From Burkholderiales bacterium (GTDB lineage: Bacteria > Pseudomonadota > Gammaproteobacteria > Burkholderiales > SG8-39): a stretch of 8,970 nucleotides of DNA. A program made the position numbers and the translations under genes. Location: contig CAKKSJ010000513.1 in assembly GCA_919902965.1 (NCBI GenBank), positions 1 through 8,970 of the forward strand. The letters are read 5' to 3'. The notes below the pieces were generated by a model that was given only the letters and a program-made list of their open reading frames with translations, was not told where the DNA came from and did no database searches. Below are positions 1 to 6,193 of this stretch, one piece after another; position 1 is the stretch's first letter; every line of letters starts with the position of its first letter.

Positions 1-119
1 TGCCGTTTAGGTGAGGAGGGGTCCATCCCATTGGTTGGCGCGCAGAGCGCGCAATCGCCGCTCTTGGCATGCGATGGCATCTGCGACGCAAAACATAATA
101 GGTCTGACCTGACATCGAA
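1..119. other. Left-edge stretch without a recognisable gene
   Basis: No convincing coding region is seen. The leftward frame from about base 95 to 7 would encode only some 29 residues with no family resemblance. At 100-110 there is a small interrupted palindrome, AGGTC-T-GACCT, just beyond the stop codon of the leftward reductase gene. Its arms are too short, and no T-run follows, to call a terminator. It may be a remnant of a dispersed intergenic repeat, but a single copy cannot show that. Confidence 0.4.
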
Positions 120-1040
120 CTACAGATTGCGCATGTGCTGGACCATGCGCCGGCGCAGGGCCGCGTCGGGCAGGCGTCCGAGCGCCGCGCCCATGTTGTC
201 CACCAGGTAATCGGGATTGCGCGTGGCCGGGATGGCGCAGGTCACCGCCGGGTGCGAAAGAATGAACTTCAGAAAAAAACGTGCCCAGCTGTTGCAATCG
301 AACTCCTCCGCCCACCTGGGCAGCTCCCTGCCTTTCACCAGCCGGAACAGACCGCCCTCCTCGAACGGGCGGTTGACGATGACCGCGGTCTGATACTCGG
401 CGCAAACGGGCAGCAGGCGCGCCTCGGCCGCGGTGCTCACCACATTGTAGTTGAACTGCACGAAATCCAGCTGCTCCGCTTTGATCAGGCGTTCCAGTTC
501 GGCATAGGCAGACTCGTGGTAGTGGGTGATGCCGAGGTAGCGGATGCGGCCCTCCTGCTTCCACGCGCGCAGCGTCTTGAGCTGGGTGTGAACGTCCTTT
601 AAGTTATGCACCTGCATCAGATCGATGCGCCTGGTACGCATACGGCGCATGGATTCTTCCATCTGGCCTATGCCTGCTTCGCGCCCGCTGGTCCAGACCT
701 TGGTTGCCAGGAACAGGGCCTTTTCCACGCCCAGGTCGGCAGCGAGATCCCCGACCACTGATTCCGAACTCGCATACATGGGCGAACTGTCCACCACCTG
801 CCCGCCTGCCGCGACGAAGCGCGCCAGCACTTCGCGCGCGGCAGCGCTGCCGGCCGCGTCGCTGCCCACGTCGAAAGTCTGCCAGGTACCCAGTCCGACT
901 GCATGCAATAATTCGCCCGTTTTCGGTATCGGGCGTCTGAGCGCTGCGCCGGCCGCGGACGCCGGCGGAATCAGGACCACGGCGGGCACGCCGGCAATCA
1001 GTTTCAGAATCCTGCGGCGCGATGGCATCGGTTCAGTCAT
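120..1040 (-). CDS. Tat-exported aldo/keto reductase
   Basis: A 306-residue protein of the aldo/keto reductase superfamily, which normally reduces aldehydes or ketones with NAD(P)H in a TIM barrel. The N-terminus is a twin-arginine signal: SRRRILK at residues 7-13, a hydrophobic stretch to about 26, and an Ala-Ser-Ala cleavage site near 27-29. The enzyme is therefore expected to fold with its cofactor in the cytoplasm and then be exported to the periplasm. The catalytic tetrad appears complete: Asp84 and Tyr89 (VVDSSPMY), Lys114 (ATKVW) and His145 (MQVHN). A C-terminal AIPATRNPDYL segment (269-279) matches the family's cofactor-phosphate loop. The usual Gly after the catalytic Tyr is Ala90. 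The start at 1040 puts the whole Tat motif in frame; Met5 is an alternative start. No strong ribosome binding site is visible. The gene is divergent from prfB. Its physiological substrate cannot be told from sequence. Confidence 0.88.
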   Translation of the reverse strand: MTEPMPSRRRILKLIAGVPAVVLIPPASAAGAALRRPIPKTGELLHAVGLGTWQTFDVGSDAAGSAAAREVLARFVAAGGQVVDSSPMYASSESVVGDLAADLGVEKALFLATKVWTSGREAGIGQMEESMRRMRTRRIDLMQVHNLKDVHTQLKTLRAWKQEGRIRYLGITHYHESAYAELERLIKAEQLDFVQFNYNVVSTAAEARLLPVCAEYQTAVIVNRPFEEGGLFRLVKGRELPRWAEEFDCNSWARFFLKFILSHPAVTCAIPATRNPDYLVDNMGAALGRLPDAALRRRMVQHMRNL

Positions 1041-1094
1041 TCATTCAAGCCCGGAAAATCCCCGGCGGTGCCAGGGGGGAAGCGCAAGTGCCGG

Positions 1095-1100
1095 AGTATA
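1095..1100 (-). promoter_or_regulatory. Possible -10 box for the reductase gene
   Basis: Read leftward the hexamer is TATACT, a 5/6 match to the sigma70 -10 consensus, about 55 bases before the reductase start codon. No good -35 hexamer lies at 16-18 bases. It overlaps the rightward TATAAT of prfB, so the two promoters, if both are real, could not easily be occupied together. Confidence 0.3.
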
Positions 1101-1102
1101 AT
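1097..1102 (+). promoter_or_regulatory. Probable -10 box of the prfB-lysS operon
   Basis: A perfect TATAAT hexamer lies 27 bases before the prfB start codon, predicting a transcript start near 1109 and a leader of about 20 bases. No recognisable TTGACA-like -35 is present at normal spacing and there is no extended TG, so the call rests on the -10 and its position only. Confidence 0.45.
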
Positions 1103-1111
1103 TGCGCAATT
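1100..1111. repeat. Perfect 12-base palindrome AATTGCGCAATT in the divergent intergenic region
   Basis: The sequence is its own reverse complement over all 12 bases. It begins inside the rightward -10 box and covers the predicted prfB transcription start. A dimeric repressor bound here would block both divergent promoters. It could equally be a chance AT/GC palindrome; no regulator is encoded in the window. Confidence 0.35.
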
Positions 1112-1129
1112 CTGACAAAAAAGCCAATT

Positions 1130-2234
1130 ATGGAAGCCGAAAAAATCAACGCCCTCGCCAGCAGCCTCGCCGACCTTGGCGTACGCGCCAGGGAAATGCG
1201 GAGGTATCTTTGACTTCGACACCAAACAAGCACGCCTGATCGAAGTCGGCAGGCAGCTCGAAGAACCGGACGTCTGGAGCGACGCCAAACGCGCCCAGGA
1301 ACTCGGCCGCGAGAAAAAGACCCTGGATGGCATCGTCGGCACCCTGCTGCTGCTCGACAGCCAGCTGCGCGACGCAGGCGAGCTGTTCGAAATGGCGCGC
1401 GCGGAATCCGACGATGCCACGCTGACCAGCGTGGCCGAAGACCTTGCAGCGGCAGAGAAGCTGGTCGCGGGCATGGAATTCCGGCGCATGTTTTCAGGCG
1501 CGCTCGATCCGAACAACTGTTTCCTCGACATCCAGTCGGGTTCGGGCGGCACCGAAGCGCAGGACTGGGCGGCGATGCTAGAGCGCATGTATCTCAAGTA
1601 TTGCGAAAAGAGCGGTTTCAATATCGAAGTGCTGGAGGAGTCCGATGGCGAGGTCGCAGGAATCAAAAGCGCGACGCTGAAGGTTACCGGCGAATACGCC
1701 TACGGGCGCCTGCGCACCGAGACCGGCGTACACCGGCTGGTGCGCAAGTCGCCCTTCGATTCGGGCAACCGGCGCCACACTTCATTTGCCAGTGTGTTCG
1801 CCTACCCCGAGGTGGATGACACCATCGAGGTCGAGATCAACCCCGCGGACCTGCGCATCGACACCTATCGCGCTTCCGGCGCCGGCGGCCAGCACATCAA
1901 CAAGACCGACTCGGCGGTGCGCATCACCCACTTGCCCACGAATATCGTGGTGCAGTGCCAGAACGACCGCTCGCAACACCGCAACCGCGCCGAAGCCATG
2001 GCCATGCTGAAGTCACGCCTGTACGAACAGGAAATACGCAAACGCCAGGACGAGCAGCAAAGACTGGAGGATTCGAAAACCGACATCGGCTGGGGCCATC
2101 AGATCCGTTCCTACGTGCTCGACCAGTCGCGCATCAAGGATTTGCGCACCGGCGTGGAAACCGGCAACACCCAGGCGGTGCTGGACGGCGACCTGGATCA
2201 GTTCATCGAGGCGAGTTTGAAAAAAGGCGTTTAG
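1130..2234 (+). CDS. prfB: Peptide chain release factor 2 (+1 programmed frameshift)
   Basis: RF2 ends translation at UGA and UAA codons by triggering peptidyl-tRNA hydrolysis on the ribosome. The gene is read in two frames. Codons from ATG at 1130 give 27 residues ending in RRYL before an in-frame TGA at 1211-1213. A +1 shift at CTT-T then continues as DFDTKQARL from 1212 to the stop ending at 2234. The total is about 367 residues, against 365 in E. coli. The UGA/UAA-recognising SPF motif falls at residues 207-209 and the catalytic GGQ loop at 252-254 (RASGAGGQHINKT). The residue corresponding to position 246 of E. coli RF2 is Ala, as in most bacteria, rather than the Thr of strain K-12. A naive single-frame call from ATG 1176 would give a wrong N-terminus. 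No strong ribosome binding site precedes 1130. lysS follows after 38 bases, as in E. coli, implying one operon. Confidence 0.97.
1200..1214 (+). promoter_or_regulatory. Programmed +1 frameshift signal of prfB
   Basis: The bases GGAGG TAT CTT TGA C hold the three known elements. There is an internal Shine-Dalgarno-like GGAGG (1200-1204) three bases before the slippery CTT-T, then the poor-context stop TGA-C at 1211-1214. When RF2 is scarce the ribosome pauses at the TGA and slips forward one base, making full-length RF2. When RF2 is plentiful, translation ends after 27 residues. This is the autoregulation known from E. coli, where the corresponding site reads AGGGGG TAT CTT TGA C. Confidence 0.96.
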
Positions 2235-2260
2235 CCCAACGGCTCAATAAAGAAATCAAA

Positions 2261-2264
2261 AGGA
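2261..2264 (+). promoter_or_regulatory. Ribosome binding site of lysS
   Basis: AGGA lies eight bases before ATG 2273. It fixes that codon as the lysS start, although the open frame runs far upstream through the end of prfB. Confidence 0.7.
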
Positions 2265-2272
2265 AGTTGTAT

Positions 2273-3778
2273 ATGGCTGAGCAACAAACCAATCCGGTCC
2301 CCTTGGACGAAAACCAGATTATTGCAGAGCGCCGCGCCAAACTCGCGGAACTGCGCAAGCTGGGCAACGCGTTTCCCAACGATTTCGTGCGCAAGGACCT
2401 GGCCGCCGACCTGCATGCTGCGCACGGCGACAAATCCAACGAGGAGCTGGAAGCCAAGCCGGTGGACGCGTGCATCGCAGGGCGCATGCTGTTCAAGCGC
2501 GTGATGGGCAAGGCCAGCTTCGCCAGCATCCAGGACATGAGCGGACGCATGCAGCTCTACATCAGCAACGACCAGACCGGCGCCGAGGTGCACGAGGCGT
2601 TCAAGCACTGGGATCTGGGCGACATCCTCGCCGCGGAAGGACCTTTGTTCAAGACCAAGACCGGCGAGCTGTCGGTGCGCGTGACGAAACTGCGCCTGCT
2701 GACCAAGTCGCTGCGGCCGCTGCCGGAAAAATTCCACGGACTCACCGACCAGGAACAGCGTTACCGCCAGCGCTACGTCGACCTGATCACCAATCCCGAG
2801 ACGCGCAAGGCATTTGCCGTGCGCAGCCGGATGATCCAGGCGATACGCGCGTTCATGGTGGCGAAAGGCTACCTGGAAGTCGAGACGCCGATGATGCATC
2901 CGATCCCGGGTGGGGCTGCGGCCAAACCGTTTGCCACCCACCATAACGCACTCGACATGCAGTTGTTTCTGCGTATCGCGCCCGAGCTGTATCTGAAACG
3001 CCTGGTGGTGGGCGGCTACGAGAAGGTGTTCGAGATCAACCGCAACTTCAGGAACGAAGGCATTTCAACGCGGCACAACCCCGAATTCACCATGATCGAA
3101 TTCTACGAGGCGTATCGCGATTACCGCTACCTCATGGACTACACCGAGGAGCTGCTGCGCTGCGTGGCCACGGAGGTGCTGGGCACCACCACCCTGAGCT
3201 ACGGCGAGCATACGATAGACTTGGGCAAGCCCTTCGAGCGGCTGAGCGTGGTGCAGGCTATCTGCAAATACCACCCGCAGATCAGCGCGGCCGAGCTGGC
3301 CGACCGCGAATACCTCAGCCATGCGCTGAAAAAACTGGGTGTAGATGTAACGCGTGCGCACGGACTGGGCTCGCTGCAGCTCCTGCTGTTCGACGAAACC
3401 ACCGAGACCAAGCTGATACAGCCGACTTTCATCGTCGACTATCCGGCCGAAGTCTCGCCGCTGGCGCGCCGCAATGACAGCAATCCGGATGTCACCGACC
3501 GCTTCGAGCTTTACATCACCGGGCGCGAGATGGCCAATGGCTTTTCCGAGCTGAACGACCCCGAGGATCAGGCGGCGCGCTTCGCCGAGCAGGCAAAACA
3601 GAAGGAAGCCGGCGACGAAGAGGCCATGTATTACGACGCCGATTACATCCGCGCGCTGGAATACGGCCTGCCGCCCACCGCAGGGGAAGGCATAGGCATA
3701 GACCGCCTGGTCATGCTGTTCACCAACAGCGCCAGCATCCGCGACGTGATCCTGTTTCCGCATATGCGGCCGGAATAG
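2273..3778 (+). CDS. lysS: Lysine--tRNA ligase, class II
   Basis: Lysyl-tRNA synthetase charges tRNA-Lys with lysine using ATP, in the cytoplasm, as a homodimer. The product is 501 residues (E. coli LysS 505). An N-terminal OB-fold anticodon-binding domain spans about 65-145. The class II catalytic core follows: motif 1 around 188-207 (AIRAFMVAKGYLEVETPMM), motif 2 around 253-279 (FEINRNFRNEG and the following HNPEFTMIEFYEA), and motif 3 around 473-480 (GIGIDRLV). The lysine-pocket segments ITGREMANGFSELNDP (415-430) and FIVDYPAEVSPLAR (386-399) are also present. The open frame extends upstream to 1955, but that part overlaps prfB; ATG 2273 has a good ribosome binding site and gives the family N-terminus. 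It is cotranscribed with prfB. The gene looks intact and ordinary. Confidence 0.97.
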   Translation: MAEQQTNPVPLDENQIIAERRAKLAELRKLGNAFPNDFVRKDLAADLHAAHGDKSNEELEAKPVDACIAGRMLFKRVMGKASFASIQDMSGRMQLYISNDQTGAEVHEAFKHWDLGDILAAEGPLFKTKTGELSVRVTKLRLLTKSLRPLPEKFHGLTDQEQRYRQRYVDLITNPETRKAFAVRSRMIQAIRAFMVAKGYLEVETPMMHPIPGGAAAKPFATHHNALDMQLFLRIAPELYLKRLVVGGYEKVFEINRNFRNEGISTRHNPEFTMIEFYEAYRDYRYLMDYTEELLRCVATEVLGTTTLSYGEHTIDLGKPFERLSVVQAICKYHPQISAAELADREYLSHALKKLGVDVTRAHGLGSLQLLLFDETTETKLIQPTFIVDYPAEVSPLARRNDSNPDVTDRFELYITGREMANGFSELNDPEDQAARFAEQAKQKEAGDEEAMYYDADYIRALEYGLPPTAGEGIGIDRLVMLFTNSASIRDVILFPHMRPE

Positions 3779-3810
3779 GCGGCGCGCGCGGCCGCGTCGC
3801 TGTTGAGTTC

Positions 3811-4854
3811 ATGCACGATCCACAACAATCGATCATGCCGGATACACAGCAGGGCTTGAGAACCGCGCTCGAGCACATGGGCTTGCTGCGCCCGGGCGAA
3901 GCGTACAGCGCGGAGACGCTCGCCGGCGGCGTGTCTTCGGACATCCTGCGCATCGACCTGCCCGATCGTTCCCCCCGACTTTCCTTTTGCTTCAAGCGCG
4001 CGCTGGCCAAGCTCAAGGTCGCAGCCGACTGGCGCGCGCCGGTGGAACGCAACCATGCAGAAGTCGAATGGCTGCGCGTCGCCGACGCACTGGTGCCGGG
4101 GTCGGTGCCGCGCATCCTCGGCGAAGACGCACAGGCCGGCGCTTTCGCGATGGAATACCTGGAGCCCGCGGCGCACCCGGTATGGAAAAACGCGCTGCGC
4201 GACGGCGACATCCAGACCGAAACCGCCGCCGCGGTGGCGCGCGTCATCGCCGCCATCCACGCCGGCACGGCGTGTCGGCCCGAGATCGCGCAGCGCTTCG
4301 CCAACGATCACATTTTTCAGCCGATCCGGCTGGAGCCCTATTTGCTCGCCACGGCGGCGCGCCATCCGGACTGTGCCGCGCGGCTGCACGAAATCGCAGC
4401 AACCACCGCAGGCACCAAGCTCGCGCTGGTGCATGGCGATCTCAGCCCGAAAAACATACTGGTGGCGGCGCAGGGTCCAATACTGCTGGACGCGGAATGT
4501 GCCTGGTACGGCGATCCGGCCTTCGATCTCGCCTTCTGCCTCAACCACATGCTGTTGAAGTGCCTGTGGCGGCCGCAGTGGCGCGAGCGCTATCTCGCCT
4601 GTTACGACGCGCTCGCTGCGACCTACCTTGCGCGCGTCAGCTGGGAGGCGCCTGCCGCGATCGAGGCGCGCGTGGTGCAGCTGTTGCCCGGCCTGTTCCT
4701 CGGGCGCGTGGACGGCAAATCCCCGGCGGAATATCTCAACGATGAACGCGGCAAGGAACAGGTGCGCCGCGTGGCGCGCGCCTTCCTGCTGCGGCCGGCC
4801 GATCGGCTCGCAAGCCTGCGCGATGCCTGGAATTGCGAACTCAACGGAGCTTGA
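3811..4854 (+). CDS. APH / methylthioribose kinase-like small-molecule phosphotransferase
   Basis: A 347-residue protein of the aminoglycoside-phosphotransferase/choline-kinase fold, expected to move the gamma phosphate of ATP onto a hydroxyl of a small molecule in the cytoplasm. Visible motifs in order: a glycine-rich nucleotide loop LAGGVSSDIL (37-46), a candidate ATP lysine Lys62 (FCFKRAL), a partner glutamate Glu84 (NHAEVEWL), the catalytic loop LVHGDLSPKNIL (206-217) with Asp210 and Asn215, and the metal-binding LLDAE (225-229). The stretch at 61-89 (KRAL, a basic patch, Trp74, then Arg80 and Glu84) recalls methylthioribose kinase more than antibiotic kinases. The substrate is unknown and antibiotic resistance is not implied. 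The start lies 32 bases after lysS with a poor ribosome binding site; Met9 (base 3835) is an alternative. Its TGA directly abuts the ATG of the enolase-like gene, so the two are probably translationally coupled and functionally linked. Confidence 0.8.
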   Translation: MHDPQQSIMPDTQQGLRTALEHMGLLRPGEAYSAETLAGGVSSDILRIDLPDRSPRLSFCFKRALAKLKVAADWRAPVERNHAEVEWLRVADALVPGSVPRILGEDAQAGAFAMEYLEPAAHPVWKNALRDGDIQTETAAAVARVIAAIHAGTACRPEIAQRFANDHIFQPIRLEPYLLATAARHPDCAARLHEIAATTAGTKLALVHGDLSPKNILVAAQGPILLDAECAWYGDPAFDLAFCLNHMLLKCLWRPQWRERYLACYDALAATYLARVSWEAPAAIEARVVQLLPGLFLGRVDGKSPAEYLNDERGKEQVRRVARAFLLRPADRLASLRDAWNCELNGA

Positions 4855-6123
4855 ATGGCGGACACGAGCATCAGCAGCATCAAAGGCCGCAGGGTGTGGG
4901 ACTCGCGCGGCCGCGCCACCGTCGAAGCCGAGATCGAACTGGCCTGCGGCGCGCGCGGCCGCGCGATCGCGCCCGCCGGCGCCTCGCGCGGTGCGCGCGA
5001 AGCCATCGATTTGCGCGACGCCGACGGCCTGGGCGTCAGGGCCGCAGTCGCCAATGTCAATGGCGTGATCGCAACAGCGCTAAGCGGCATGGACGCGCTA
5101 AAGCAGGAAGCAATCGACCGCGCGCTGATCGCGCTCGACGGCACGCCCAACAAGGCGCGCCTGGGCGCGAACGCCACGGTCGCGGTATCGCTGGCTGCGC
5201 TGCACGCGGCGGCGAGCGCGCAGGATGTGCCCCTGTTTCGCTATCTTTCAGAGGGAAAACCAGTGCGCCTGCCGCTGCCGGAAATCCAGATATTCGGCGG
5301 CGGCGCGCACGCCGGCCGGCGTATCGACATCCAGGATCTGATGGTGATGGCGCTCGCGGCGAAGAGCTTCGACGAGGCCCTGGAGATGACTGCCCGCGTG
5401 TATCACGCAGCAGGCGAACTCATGCGCGATGCCGGCAAGTTGCGCGGGGTCGCCGACGAAGGCGGCTGGTGGCCGGAATTCGACAGCAACGCAGAGGCGA
5501 TCGAAACCCTGGTGCGCGCGATTGCGCGCGCCGGCTTCGTGCCCGGCGACGAGGTGGCGATATCACTCGATATCGCAGCCTCTGAATTCGGCGCCCGCGG
5601 CCGCTACCGCCTGGACGGAAAAGATTTGGACAGCGACGGCCTATGCGAACTTGTGCTGGGCTGGCTGGCACGCTATCCCATCGTCTCGGTCGAAGACCCG
5701 CTCGCCGAGGACGACCGCGCAGGCATGATGCGCTTCACCGCCGCGGCCGGGGACCGGGTGCAGATTATCGGCGACGATTATCTGACCACCAGCGCGGCGC
5801 GCGTCAAGGACGCGATTGCCGACCGGGCCTGCAACGCCGTGCTGCTCAAACCCAACCAGTGCGGCACCGTGACCGAAACGCGCGCCGCACTGGATCTGGC
5901 CAAGGCCGCGGGCTGGGGCTGCATCGTTTCGGCGCGTTCGGGCGAGACCGAGGACCTCAGCATCGTGCATCTTGCCACCGGCTGGGATGCGGGCCAGCTC
6001 AAGGTGGGCTCGTTCGCACGCGGCGAACGCATGGCCAAGTGGAACGAAGCGCTGCGCATCGAGGAAATGCTGGGCGACGATGCGCGTTTTGCCGGGCGCG
6101 CGGCATTATCGCGCAAGGCCTAA
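4855..6123 (+). CDS. Divergent enolase-family protein (likely not glycolytic enolase)
   Basis: A 422-residue protein colinear with enolase (2-phosphoglycerate to phosphoenolpyruvate). The N-terminal capping domain starts IKGRRVWDSRGRATVEAEI, and a TIM-barrel domain follows. By yeast numbering, the metal ligands are kept as Asp239 (D246), Glu280 (E295) and Asp307 (D320). The base Lys332 (K345), Lys383 (K396), Glu202 (E211) and His152 (H159) are also kept. Three sites differ. His373, which contacts the substrate phosphate, is Ala360 (VSARSGETED in place of VSHRSGETED). Glu168 is Asp161 (IQDLM). In the catalytic loop SGAST becomes AGASR (41-45). The neighbouring Arg361 and Ser362 are kept. The Ala codon is GCG, so a single read error from a His codon is excluded. 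The gene starts right after the kinase stop, with GGAG at 4846-4849. It probably acts on a related phosphorylated acid, or as a slow enolase; the family is certain, the reaction is not. Confidence 0.82.
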   Translation: MADTSISSIKGRRVWDSRGRATVEAEIELACGARGRAIAPAGASRGAREAIDLRDADGLGVRAAVANVNGVIATALSGMDALKQEAIDRALIALDGTPNKARLGANATVAVSLAALHAAASAQDVPLFRYLSEGKPVRLPLPEIQIFGGGAHAGRRIDIQDLMVMALAAKSFDEALEMTARVYHAAGELMRDAGKLRGVADEGGWWPEFDSNAEAIETLVRAIARAGFVPGDEVAISLDIAASEFGARGRYRLDGKDLDSDGLCELVLGWLARYPIVSVEDPLAEDDRAGMMRFTAAAGDRVQIIGDDYLTTSAARVKDAIADRACNAVLLKPNQCGTVTETRAALDLAKAAGWGCIVSARSGETEDLSIVHLATGWDAGQLKVGSFARGERMAKWNEALRIEEMLGDDARFAGRAALSRKA

Positions 6124-6149
6124 AACCCCAAAGGGACAGGCGCGTCAGC

Positions 6150-6155
6150 TATAAT
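6150..6155 (+). promoter_or_regulatory. Possible -10 box before the transporter gene
   Basis: A perfect TATAAT lies in the 70-base gap between the enolase-like gene and the transporter, predicting a transcript start near 6162 and a leader of about 30 bases. No convincing -35 hexamer is present. If real, the transporter can be expressed apart from the upstream operon. Confidence 0.4.
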
Positions 6156-6193
6156 TCGCCCGCTGTGAAAATAACTCCCCACCCCCCGCGACC

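Noticed and set aside
1176..1211. ATG 1176 as an independent start for RF2
   Set aside because: The resulting N-terminus (MAYAPGKCGGIF) does not match RF2, whereas the zero frame from ATG 1130 with the +1 shift gives the family sequence on both sides of the join.
1037..1666. Leftward open frame of 209 codons opposite the prfB start
   Set aside because: Its Ser-rich translation is typical of the antisense of a GC-rich gene, and it would cross both the divergent promoter region and the frameshift site.
1955..2272. Extended N-terminus for lysS
   Set aside because: The extra 106 codons overlap prfB in another frame and have no family match; the ribosome binding site and conserved start are at 2273.
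2231..2944. Leftward open frame of 237 codons opposite lysS
   Set aside because: It lies wholly opposite the lysS N-terminal and catalytic domains, and its translation has shadow-frame composition.
3781..3800. GC-rich palindromic stretch after lysS as a terminator
   Set aside because: There is no T-run, and the next gene starts within 32 bases on the same strand, so an alternating CG tract is the simpler reading.
3643..4548. Long leftward open frame of about 300 codons opposite lysS and the kinase gene
   Set aside because: It is antisense to two well-supported genes, is rich in Arg/Gly/Ala/His as expected of a GC-rich shadow frame, and shows no recognisable family.
3811..4854. Antibiotic resistance kinase
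   Set aside because: The APH fold covers many metabolic kinases, and the context (housekeeping genes, coupled enolase homologue, no mobile element) does not suggest resistance.
4962..4973. GCGATCGC octamer as a HIP1-like repeat
   Set aside because: It lies in the conserved coding sequence of the enolase homologue in very GC-rich DNA, and no cluster of copies is seen.
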